From positions 4,142 to 16,184 of the forward strand of contig DCTP01000131.1 of NCBI GenBank assembly GCA_002329625.1: 12,043 bases of DNA, read 5' to 3'. This DNA comes from Leptolinea sp. UBA1437. GTDB lineage: Bacteria > Chloroflexota > Anaerolineae > Anaerolineales > Anaerolineaceae. Made by a program: the position numbers and the translations under genes. Positions 6,592 to 12,043 of the stretch are shown here, in pieces (positions within the stretch are counted from its first letter, which is position 1; the number at the start of each line of letters is the position of its first letter). The notes under the pieces are model-generated. The model was not told the DNA's origin. It saw only the letters and a program-made list of their open reading frames with translations, and did not search any database.

Positions 6592-6626
6592 ACTTCGGCA
6601 AATCTCATTTTGAAATAAAGGGAATC

Positions 6627-8153
6627 ATGGATTTTAATGAATTAGAAAAAGTCAGAGTACAAAAAATTCAAAAACTGAAAGAATTAGGCATCCCAGCCTA
6701 TCCAACTCGTTCATATATCAGTTCAACAATTAAAGAAGCATGTGAAGCGTTTGAAAAAGTGGAAGCGACAGGATCCGATCAACCGATCGAAGTAACGATC
6801 GCCGGTCGAATGCGTTCCTTGCGGATTATGGGGAAATTGGCGTTTACTCATATCGAAGACGGAACGGGAAGGATTCAGCTCTTTTTGAGAGTTAATGAAC
6901 TGGGTGATCAGCTTCAGTTTTTTAAAGATTATTTCGATATCGGTGATTTCGTCGAAGCCCACGGGACCGTTATCAGGACGCGATCGGGTGAAATATCACT
7001 TCAGACAACTTCCATTCGGATGCTCGCTAAAGCCATTTCGCCGCTTCCCGCAGCAAAAGAAGAGGTAGTCGACGGGGTGACCGTCAAGCATACCGGGTTG
7101 AGTGATCCGGAAATTCGATATCGCCAACGATATGCCGATTTGGTGGTGAACCCAGAAGTCCGAAATATCTTCCGAACGCGTTCAAAGATTGTTTCGGCGT
7201 TGCGAGAATTCTTAGATAGTCACGATTTTTTGGAAGTTGAAACCCCTGTATTGCAACCGATCTATGGAGGAGCTGCCGCCAGACCTTTCATCACTCACCA
7301 TAATCAGCTTCATCAGGATCTTTATTTGCGTATATCGTTTGAGTTATATCTGAAAAGGTTGTTGGTCGGCGGACTGGATCGCGTCTACGAGATCGGCCGT
7401 GATTTTCGCAACGAGGGCGTCTCTTATAAACACAATCCGGAATTTACACAGCTCGAATTCTATTGCGCCTATTTTGATTATCTGAAAGTTATGGATTTCA
7501 CGGAACAGATGATCCGTTATGCCGCAGAAAAAGCACTGGGAACGACCAAATTGAAATACGGCGATGTTGAATTTGATTTGGCAAAACCCTGGAATCGGGT
7601 AAATATGCGTGAAGGGATTTTGGAAAAGACCGGAATCGATTTCGAAAAATATCCGACAACCGAATCTTTGGCTGCTGCAATGAATGAAAAGGGTATTCAG
7701 ACCAAGCCGGGGTTGCAACGCGGAAAATTGATCAATCAACTGGTAAGCGATTTTTTGGAGCCTACTTTCCTGCAACCTACTTTTCTATATGATTATCCGT
7801 GGGAAGTATCCCCTTTGGCAAAAAGAAAACCGGAAAATCCGCTCATCACCGAGAGATTTGAAGGATTTATTGCCGGAATGGAACTTTGTAACGCTTTTAC
7901 GGAACTGAATGATCCGATCGATCAGGAAGCTCGTTTTCTGGAAATGGGAAGAACTTATGCGGAAGATGACGAGGAACGAAATCCGATTGATGAGGATTAT
8001 TTACGTGCGATGCGATACGGCATGCCTCCCTGCGGCGGTTTCGGAATGGGAATTGATCGTTTGACGATGCTGCTGACCAACCAAAGCACAATTCGCGAAG
8101 TTATTTTATTCCCCCATTTACGTGAAAGGGATAAGGATCAGGAAGACAACTGA
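6627..8153 (+). CDS. lysS: Lysine--tRNA ligase, class II
   Basis: A 508-aa class II synthetase that charges tRNA-Lys, whose gene lies just upstream. Residues 1-50 are an N-terminal helix; 55-135 form the OB-fold anticodon-binding domain (IEVTIAGRMRSLRIMGKLAF, IQLFL). The catalytic domain follows: FLEVETPVLQPIYGGAAARPF (201-221) is the motif 1 region, RVYEIGRDFRNEG plus KHNPEFTQLEF (252-278) is motif 2, and GFGMGIDRLTMLL (471-483) is motif 3 with ATP-binding R478. The length matches bacterial LysRS. A local near-duplication, EPTFLQPTFL (378-387), aligns with normal sequence in this family and is not an insertion. A modest AAGGGA site lies 3 bases before the ATG. The stop TGA overlaps the ATG of the next gene (TGATG), which implies translational coupling. 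Confidence 0.97.
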   Translation: MDFNELEKVRVQKIQKLKELGIPAYPTRSYISSTIKEACEAFEKVEATGSDQPIEVTIAGRMRSLRIMGKLAFTHIEDGTGRIQLFLRVNELGDQLQFFKDYFDIGDFVEAHGTVIRTRSGEISLQTTSIRMLAKAISPLPAAKEEVVDGVTVKHTGLSDPEIRYRQRYADLVVNPEVRNIFRTRSKIVSALREFLDSHDFLEVETPVLQPIYGGAAARPFITHHNQLHQDLYLRISFELYLKRLLVGGLDRVYEIGRDFRNEGVSYKHNPEFTQLEFYCAYFDYLKVMDFTEQMIRYAAEKALGTTKLKYGDVEFDLAKPWNRVNMREGILEKTGIDFEKYPTTESLAAAMNEKGIQTKPGLQRGKLINQLVSDFLEPTFLQPTFLYDYPWEVSPLAKRKPENPLITERFEGFIAGMELCNAFTELNDPIDQEARFLEMGRTYAEDDEERNPIDEDYLRAMRYGMPPCGGFGMGIDRLTMLLTNQSTIREVILFPHLRERDKDQEDN

Positions 8154-8815
8154 TGGATTTTGCCGTTCTCTGGGATTTAGACGGAACAATTTCAGATTCG
8201 TTCCAATGTTTTTATATGGCATTGGAACGAATTTTGAGTGAACAGAAGCCAACGATCAAAATAACCCCCGAAGAATATAAATCACAGTATTTCGGCGCGA
8301 CTTTTCCCAGTATTTTGGAAAGAATGTATCAAGGACAGCTTTCCGATGCACAAATCTGGGAATTAAACGAACGCTATTTCAGATATTCTGTTGAATTCGC
8401 CAAACAGGGAACCGTCTTTCCCATTCCGGGTGTCGGCTCATTCTTGGAGGAGTTGCACGCCAATAACATCCGAATGGCTATCGCTTCATCCAGCACGGTC
8501 GAGATGATTTTTACCGAATTGGATGTTCTGGGATTTATTTCCTATTTCGACAATATTATCTCGGGAAATTTACTGCCATCCAAGCCAGCTCCGGACGTTT
8601 TCCAAGTTGCAGCAGCATCCATCCGCGCACAACCTTCTCATTGTGTTGTGATTGAAGATTCAGTCGCCGGTATTACAGCCGCTAAAAATGCGGGGATGCG
8701 CTCCGTCGCCGTCACAACCACCAACCCGCCTGACAAGTTTAGAGAAGCTGATTATGTAGTGGAAGATTTTCGGAAATTCGATCTCGACACGTTAAAATCC
8801 CTTTTTAGCGACTAA
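8153..8815 (+). CDS. HAD-superfamily phosphatase (beta-phosphoglucomutase-like subgroup)
   Basis: A 220-aa HAD hydrolase, probably a cytoplasmic sugar-phosphate or metabolite phosphatase. All four HAD motifs are present: motif I DLDGT with nucleophile D8 and acid/base D10, motif II IASSS (S112), motif III SKPAPDVF (K144), and motif IV VVIEDSVAGITAAKNAG (E168, D169). A helical cap lies at residues 15-85. The layout matches the beta-phosphoglucomutase/YcjU-like group, but the cap-hinge histidine of Lactococcus beta-PGM (H20) is Phe here. Phosphatase activity is therefore likelier than mutase activity; the substrate is unknown. Its ATG shares a base with the lysS stop, so it is the last gene of the greA-lysS unit. 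No clear terminator follows directly. Confidence 0.85.
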   Translation: MDFAVLWDLDGTISDSFQCFYMALERILSEQKPTIKITPEEYKSQYFGATFPSILERMYQGQLSDAQIWELNERYFRYSVEFAKQGTVFPIPGVGSFLEELHANNIRMAIASSSTVEMIFTELDVLGFISYFDNIISGNLLPSKPAPDVFQVAAASIRAQPSHCVVIEDSVAGITAAKNAGMRSVAVTTTNPPDKFREADYVVEDFRKFDLDTLKSLFSD

Positions 8816-8820
8816 TTTTT

Positions 8821-8853
8821 CAAATTTATGACAGTAATACCAAATTTATGACA
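8821..8853. repeat. Two tandem copies of a 13-base repeat, 20-base period
   Basis: CAAATTTATGACA occurs at 8821-8833 and again, identically, at 8841-8853, starting 5 bases after the HAD gene stop. On the minus strand each reads TGTCATAAATTTG, like the repeated TGTCA-type ends of some transposons (IS21-like), or like a double protein-binding site. Confidence 0.8.
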
Positions 8854-9022
8854 TTCGTAACATTCACAAGCCATTCCTAAAACGAATTCTCTTTTTTTTG
8901 ATGGGAATCAAAAATAATCCGACTCGAATTATGCTTTTTTTTGGCTCATTTCCTCGTAAAAATAACCAAATCGAATTCTCCGGCATAATTTAATAAAAAG
9001 CTCTCAACAATTTATTTCTTTG

Positions 9023-9047
9023 AAATTTCCCAAAAAAGGAAATTTTT
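9023..9047 (+). terminator. AT-rich terminator-like hairpin
   Basis: AAATTTCC (9023-9030), loop CAAAAAA, GGAAATTT (9038-9045), then TT. It is the only terminator-like structure between the HAD gene and the next promoter, so it may end the greA-lysS-HAD transcript, though it is 210 bases past the stop and weak. Confidence 0.4.
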
Positions 9048-9082
9048 ACGCAAAAAACACGTCACCAATACGCCATTTTGGC

Positions 9083-9121
9083 TTGACAAATATCCCCAAT
9101 TTCCTAAACTATTGATATACT
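9083..9121 (+). promoter_or_regulatory. Promoter of the zinc-ribbon gene
   Basis: A perfect -35 TTGACA (9083-9088) is followed after 16 nt by TAAACT (9105-9110). A second, extended -10 (TTGATATACT, hexamer 9116-9121) lies just downstream and could work on its own. Which one is used decides whether the hairpin at 9125-9174 is fully in the transcript. Confidence 0.5.
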
Positions 9122-9124
9122 TTT

Positions 9125-9174
9125 GAATTAGTCAAGCGGAATAGGTTGAAGCGTATTTTATTCCGTTCTAATTC
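9125..9174 (+). promoter_or_regulatory. Two-tier hairpin in the probable 5' leader of the zinc-ribbon gene
   Basis: The outer stem is GAATTAG (9125-9131) with CTAATTC (9168-9174). An internal loop has 5 nt (TCAAG) on one side and 2 nt (TT) on the other. The inner stem is CGGAATA (9137-9143) with TATTCCG (9159-9165), closing a 15-nt loop. Both 7-bp stems are perfect. It ends 16 bases before the Shine-Dalgarno, so it could control translation, stabilise the mRNA, or as DNA be an operator. Confidence 0.45.
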
Positions 9175-9200
9175 TAAAAAAAATTATTATGGAGGTAATA

Positions 9201-9380
9201 ATGGACATCGAAGGATATTGTGTAAAATGCAAGGCCAAGCGTACCATTCAGAAGCCTACCGCCGGTTTCAATAAACGAGGCAGCGCAGTTGTTTTCGGTA
9301 CTTGCCCAGTTTGCGGTACAAAGATTTATCGAATCGGTCGTACTGATTTACATAAAGGAATGGAAGCCCCCAAAAAATAG
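9201..9380 (+). CDS. Small zinc-ribbon protein (DUF5679-like)
   Basis: A 59-aa protein with two CxxC knuckles, YCVKCKAKR near the N-terminus and CPVCGTK in the middle, which together would bind one zinc ion. Between and after them it is basic (FNKRGS, KIYRIGRTDLHKG), so a nucleic-acid-binding role is plausible. The pattern fits DUF5679, a short family I associate with Chloroflexota and which resembles topoisomerase I C-terminal zinc ribbons; the function is unknown. The start is at 9201, not the in-frame ATG at 9189: that earlier ATG overlaps a strong Shine-Dalgarno, GGAGG (9191-9195), placed 5 bases before the later ATG. It has its own promoter, a structured leader and its own hairpins downstream, so it is likely a separately regulated single gene that may be highly expressed. 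Confidence 0.85.
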   Translation: MDIEGYCVKCKAKRTIQKPTAGFNKRGSAVVFGTCPVCGTKIYRIGRTDLHKGMEAPKK

Positions 9381-9385
9381 GGCTT
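9364..9385 (+). terminator. Hairpin spanning the zinc-ribbon stop codon
   Basis: AAGCCC (9364-9369) pairs with GGGCTT (9380-9385) around an A-rich loop that includes most of the TAG stop codon. The T-tail is very short. It may act with the larger hairpin just downstream. Confidence 0.35.
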
Positions 9386-9403
9386 TCTGAAAGAGAAAAT
9401 GAA

Positions 9404-9435
9404 ACTGCCATGCGTTTCGTATGGCAGTCATTATT
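9404..9435 (+). terminator. Hairpin between the zinc-ribbon gene and birA
   Basis: ACTGCCAT (9404-9411) pairs with ATGGCAGT (9421-9428). The stem continues inward as GCG/CGT (one G-T pair) to a 3-nt TTT loop, 11 bp in all. The tail CATTATTT is poor in T, so it may terminate only partly or be an mRNA-stabilising 3' end. Confidence 0.55.
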
Positions 9436-9459
9436 TAAAAGGGAACTTTCAACCGAAAC

Positions 9460-10245
9460 ATGGATACTTTGGAACTAGAATCCTTTCTCTCCGATTTGCC
9501 GATGGGAGGAATCAAATATTTTGAAATCGTCGATTCTACCAATCGCTATGCATTGGAATGGGCAGAAAAAGGTGCGGAAGATTTCAGTTTGGTAGTCGCA
9601 AATGAACAAACTGCCGGTCGCGGTCGGATGGCAAGAAAATGGCTGACAACCCCGGGCAGCAGCCTTGCGATGAGCCTGATTTTGCGACCGAGCATTGAAG
9701 AACAAAAACACATCCCTTTGTTTTCACCGTTGGCGGGATTGGCAGTTGCAGAATCACTGAAAAATAACTATGGTCTGAATCCATTCATCAAATGGCCGAA
9801 TGACATCCTGCTGGATCAGAAAAAGGTTTGCGGTATTCTGTGCGAGACTGTATGGGATAAAGATGAATTGAGAGGCATGGTTATCGGGATCGGATTAAAT
9901 CTGAAAAATGAATCTGTTCCCACGGATGACAGCCTTCGTTACCCTGCCAGTTCTTTGGAGTCGGCAGGCTGCGATTGCTTGGAAGTTTTACCGCATATCC
10001 ATAACATTTTGCTTGAATTCCACCGTTTACGTCCAATTCTTGGAACCTCCAAATTCATCACAAAATGGGAAAGCTATCTGGCATTCAAAGGAAAAGAGGT
10101 CGTCCTAACAGCCCCCGAAAAAGACCCCGAAATCTTCACAGTAATCGGATTGGATATAGAGGGCAACTTGCACGTAATCAATTCCGACGGAGATGAAAAG
10201 TTCTTCCAAGCCGGTGAAATTTCTCTTAGACCTTTAATAAAATAA
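9460..10245 (+). CDS. birA: Biotin--[acetyl-CoA-carboxylase] ligase, monofunctional
   Basis: A 261-aa biotin-protein ligase that makes biotinyl-AMP and transfers biotin to the carrier domain of acetyl-CoA and other carboxylases. Residues 20-35 contain EIVDSTNRYA, and 46-61 contain the biotinyl-AMP loop NEQTAGRGRMARKW (GRGR at 53-56; the usual GRGRxGR has Ala for the second Gly). KWPND at 111-115 supplies the catalytic lysine K111. GILCET (125-130) and VIGIGLNL (141-148) are further core motifs. A C-terminal SH3-like domain covers about 208-261. There is no N-terminal winged-helix domain, so unlike E. coli BirA it should not repress biotin genes. The ATG has only a distant AAAAGGGA (about 14 bases upstream), a weak ribosome site. 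It is convergent with gatB. Confidence 0.94.
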   Translation: MDTLELESFLSDLPMGGIKYFEIVDSTNRYALEWAEKGAEDFSLVVANEQTAGRGRMARKWLTTPGSSLAMSLILRPSIEEQKHIPLFSPLAGLAVAESLKNNYGLNPFIKWPNDILLDQKKVCGILCETVWDKDELRGMVIGIGLNLKNESVPTDDSLRYPASSLESAGCDCLEVLPHIHNILLEFHRLRPILGTSKFITKWESYLAFKGKEVVLTAPEKDPEIFTVIGLDIEGNLHVINSDGDEKFFQAGEISLRPLIK

Positions 10246-10263
10246 GCACATCCATGATTCATC

Positions 10264-10301
10264 AAAAAAAGGAAAAGAACCAATCTTTTCCTTTTTTATT
10301 T
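10264..10301. terminator. Bidirectional terminator between birA and gatB
   Basis: GGAAAAGA (10271-10278), loop ACCAA, TCTTTTCC (10284-10291), flanked by A7 on the left and T6 on the right. The stem can extend to 14 bp including the A/T flanks. It serves birA on + and the gatAB transcript on minus. Confidence 0.9.
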
Positions 10302-10319
10302 TGATTTCAATCAGAAACG

Positions 10320-11756
10320 CTATTGCTTCAATAATTCTTCGAGGATCGATTTCGTCAAGGCAGGATCCGCTTTCCCGCGCATCTCACGCATAACCTGACC
10401 AACAAACCAACCGATCAATGTTTCCTTCCCGCCTTTATACAAACCCACTTCCTTTGGATTATCCAATATGATGCGCTCGCAAACTTTGCGGATTTCGCTG
10501 TCATCACTGACAAGACCAAGCCCCGATTCTTCAACAATCTCTGCGGGTGATTTGCCGGTTTCCTCGACTTTATCCACCAACGATTTACCGGTCGATGTAT
10601 TGATTTTTTTGGAATCAACCAGCGAAATGATATCCGCCAAATCCTGCGGAGTGATTCTCAACTCGGAAACCGAGATACCTTTTTCATTGACAACCCGCAG
10701 AACTTCATTCATCATCCAATTCGAAACACGCTTATTGTCTTTCCCGTAAATCTTGCAAGCCGCTTCGAAGAATTCGGATGTATCCCGTTCTCCGGTCAGA
10801 ATAGAGGCATCATACTCGGGTAAACCCAATTCATTAATAAACCGTTCACGCCGTTGGATCGGAAGCTCCGGCATTTTTGCTTTCACTTCTTCCAGGAATT
10901 CTTCGGTAATGACAACAGGCATCAGATTCGGCTCCCGAAAATAACGATAATCCGCCGCTGTTTCTTTGGAACGCATCTTCCGCAGCTCCTGTGCATCGTT
11001 ATCCCATTCGATTGTCCATTGTTCAACCTTGTTTCCCGCATTCAATTCACGGGTTTGACGTTCAACCTCGGAATTAATCGCTGCTCGTACAGCTTCGATC
11101 GAATTGATATTTTTTATTTCGCATTTTCTCCCGAGTTCTTTGGCGCCTTTCGGTCGAATCGAGACATTGGCATCACAGCGTAAATGGGCTTTTTCCATAT
11201 TCGCTTCGGAAACACCGATCCAACGCAATAACTGTCTCAGACGCATCAGATAGGTCGCTGCCTCGTCGGCGGAATGCAAGTCCGGTTTCGTGACCATCTC
11301 AACCAACGGTACGCCGCACCGGTTCATATCGATCAGACGGATATCGCCTTCATTCTTCGTTTTTCCGGCATCTTCTTCCATATGTAAATTATCGATATGA
11401 ACGCGAATTTTCCTCCCGTCATCCATGAAAAAGTCTAAATATCCACCTTTACCGATTGGCATATCATTTTGGGTAACTTGATATCCGGCTGGGAGATCTG
11501 CATAAAGGTAATTTTTTCGATCAAAGAAAGATTTCCTGTTGATATCCGCATTCATTGCCAGACACAGCATCAGAGCTTTTTCGACCATTGCCTTATTGGT
11601 CCGGGGAAGTGTGCCGGGTTGACCGGTACAAACAGGGCAAATATTCGTATTGGGTTCCTCTCCCCATGAATCAGCTTTGCAGCTGCAAAAAGCTTTGGTT
11701 ACGGTATTTAATTGGATATGGGTTTCAAGCCCAATAGTTACTTCATATTCGGTCAT
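10320..11756 (-). CDS. gatB: Aspartyl/glutamyl-tRNA(Asn/Gln) amidotransferase subunit B
   Basis: A 478-aa subunit of GatCAB. It binds misacylated Glu-tRNA-Gln (or Asp-tRNA-Asn), phosphorylates the side chain, and accepts ammonia from GatA. The N-terminus YEVTIGLETHIQL is the family signature. A zinc site is formed by FCSC (C24, C26) and CPVC (C40, C43). The cradle domain includes DLPAGYQVTQNDMPIG and HMEEDAGKT. The C-terminal YqeY-like tail (about 335-478) ends in TLIGWFVGQVMREMRGKADP. The start is at 11756 (MTEYEV) rather than the in-frame ATG at 11804, because GGGGGAAGAG at 11770-11761 lies 4 bases upstream, and the longer form would overlap gatA. The gene follows gatA by 14 bases in one operon; gatC is not in the window. 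The presence of GatCAB implies an indirect route to Gln- or Asn-tRNA. Confidence 0.97.
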   Translation of the reverse strand: MTEYEVTIGLETHIQLNTVTKAFCSCKADSWGEEPNTNICPVCTGQPGTLPRTNKAMVEKALMLCLAMNADINRKSFFDRKNYLYADLPAGYQVTQNDMPIGKGGYLDFFMDDGRKIRVHIDNLHMEEDAGKTKNEGDIRLIDMNRCGVPLVEMVTKPDLHSADEAATYLMRLRQLLRWIGVSEANMEKAHLRCDANVSIRPKGAKELGRKCEIKNINSIEAVRAAINSEVERQTRELNAGNKVEQWTIEWDNDAQELRKMRSKETAADYRYFREPNLMPVVITEEFLEEVKAKMPELPIQRRERFINELGLPEYDASILTGERDTSEFFEAACKIYGKDNKRVSNWMMNEVLRVVNEKGISVSELRITPQDLADIISLVDSKKINTSTGKSLVDKVEETGKSPAEIVEESGLGLVSDDSEIRKVCERIILDNPKEVGLYKGGKETLIGWFVGQVMREMRGKADPALTKSILEELLKQ

Positions 11757-11770
11757 GATTCTCTTCCCCC

Positions 11771-12043
11771 TTATCGTAAAACCACCGGTTTGACTTTCCG
11801 CCAATCTTCGTCCGACGTCGCCTGTTCGAAAGCGTAAGCCGCACGGAGTATTTTGGATTCGCAGTAATCATATCCGGCAGCTTGGAGTCCGATCGGTAGA
11901 CCTTCGGAACTGAGTCCGCAGGGAAAACTGATTCCGGGAGTACCGGCAAAATTCATCGGCGAAGTGAACTGATCGGCAAATTGCATTAGAAGCGGATTTG
12001 TGGCGGTGACCCCACCGAATTGAAATGCCGGAGTCGGCGTAGA
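11771..12043 (-). CDS. gatA: Glutamyl-tRNA(Gln) amidotransferase subunit A, C-terminal end (5' part outside window)
   Basis: The last 90 residues of GatA, the amidase-signature subunit that hydrolyses glutamine and channels ammonia to GatB. Visible motifs are STPTPAFQFG at the window edge, FTSPMNFAGTPGISFPCG, and SSEGLPIGLQAAG, the conserved C-terminal part of the amidase fold. The Ser-Ser-Lys catalytic triad lies upstream of the window. The frame is open to base 12043 and stops at TAA (11773-11771). The gatB Shine-Dalgarno occupies the 14-base gap that follows. The protein ends in KVKPVVLR, a normal GatA terminus. Confidence 0.95.
   Translation of the reverse strand, partial: STPTPAFQFGGVTATNPLLMQFADQFTSPMNFAGTPGISFPCGLSSEGLPIGLQAAGYDYCESKILRAAYAFEQATSDEDWRKVKPVVLR

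Larger units (their letters stand above)
8816..9200. other. AT-rich intergenic region with repeats and hairpins
   Basis: 385 bases with no credible gene on either strand. Besides the 13-base tandem repeat it contains: a hairpin TTTTTGAT-GGGA-ATCAAAAA (8895-8914); distant inverted arms AATTATGC (8927-8934) and GCATAATT (8983-8990); a terminator-like hairpin (9023-9047); a promoter (9083-9121); and a two-tier hairpin before the zinc-ribbon gene (9125-9174). Confidence 0.7.

Noticed and set aside
7758..7787. Apparent small duplication inside lysS (EPTFLQPTFL)
   Set aside because: Other LysRS proteins have a similar EP..(I/L)QPTF(I/L)YDYP sequence here, so it is family sequence and not a recent duplication.
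9189..9200. Earlier ATG giving a 4-residue longer zinc-ribbon protein
   Set aside because: This ATG overlaps the GGAGG ribosome site that serves the ATG at 9201.
11757..11804. Longer gatB starting at 11804
   Set aside because: It would overlap gatA, and the family N-terminus YEVTIGLETH begins right after the ATG at 11756, which has a strong ribosome site.

Overview
This window looks like an ordinary chromosomal stretch from a Chloroflexota bacterium, most likely an Anaerolineae/Anaerolineaceae-type organism. The inference rests on three things: a run of exported proteins with long Thr/Pro-rich linkers of the TPTPTP type, a tiny DUF5679-like zinc-ribbon gene, and lipoprotein families I associate with that class. 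Coding DNA has moderate G+C and the intergenic DNA is AT-rich. No phage, CRISPR or complete transposon is visible.

Layout from left to right. The 3' half of valS (+) ends at a bidirectional terminator and meets a convergent aldo/keto reductase gene with two C-terminal [4Fe-4S] motifs (-). A divergent intergenic region then leads into an envelope block on + (2649-5634): a parvulin-type foldase lipoprotein, a single-pass membrane-anchored protein with a Thr/Pro stalk and an unidentified C-terminal domain, and a separate SGNH-like lipoprotein whose catalytic positions are altered. A 330-base intergenic region follows. It holds a terminator, a pair of overlapping divergent promoters that may drive an unannotated minus-strand small RNA, and a strong promoter for tRNA-Lys(UUU). 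After the tRNA come greA, lysS and a HAD phosphatase that overlaps lysS by one base. This is a lysine-decoding cluster: tRNA, its own synthetase, and a transcript-cleavage factor.

A 385-base AT-rich gap (8816-9200) carries a tandem 13-base repeat, several inverted repeats, a promoter and a two-tier hairpin in the probable 5' leader of the zinc-ribbon gene. Next are birA (biotin-protein ligase) and, convergent with it across a long bidirectional terminator, gatB and the 3' end of gatA (glutamyl/aspartyl-tRNA amidotransferase).

Taken together, valS, tRNA-Lys, lysS and gatAB are translation functions, and the 2649-5634 block is devoted to the cell surface. The least explained parts are the intergenic signals at 5655-5835 and 8816-9200 and the two unidentified exported domains. 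I saw no clear multi-gene novel system. The best candidate for something undescribed is the putative small RNA with its symmetric promoter pair.
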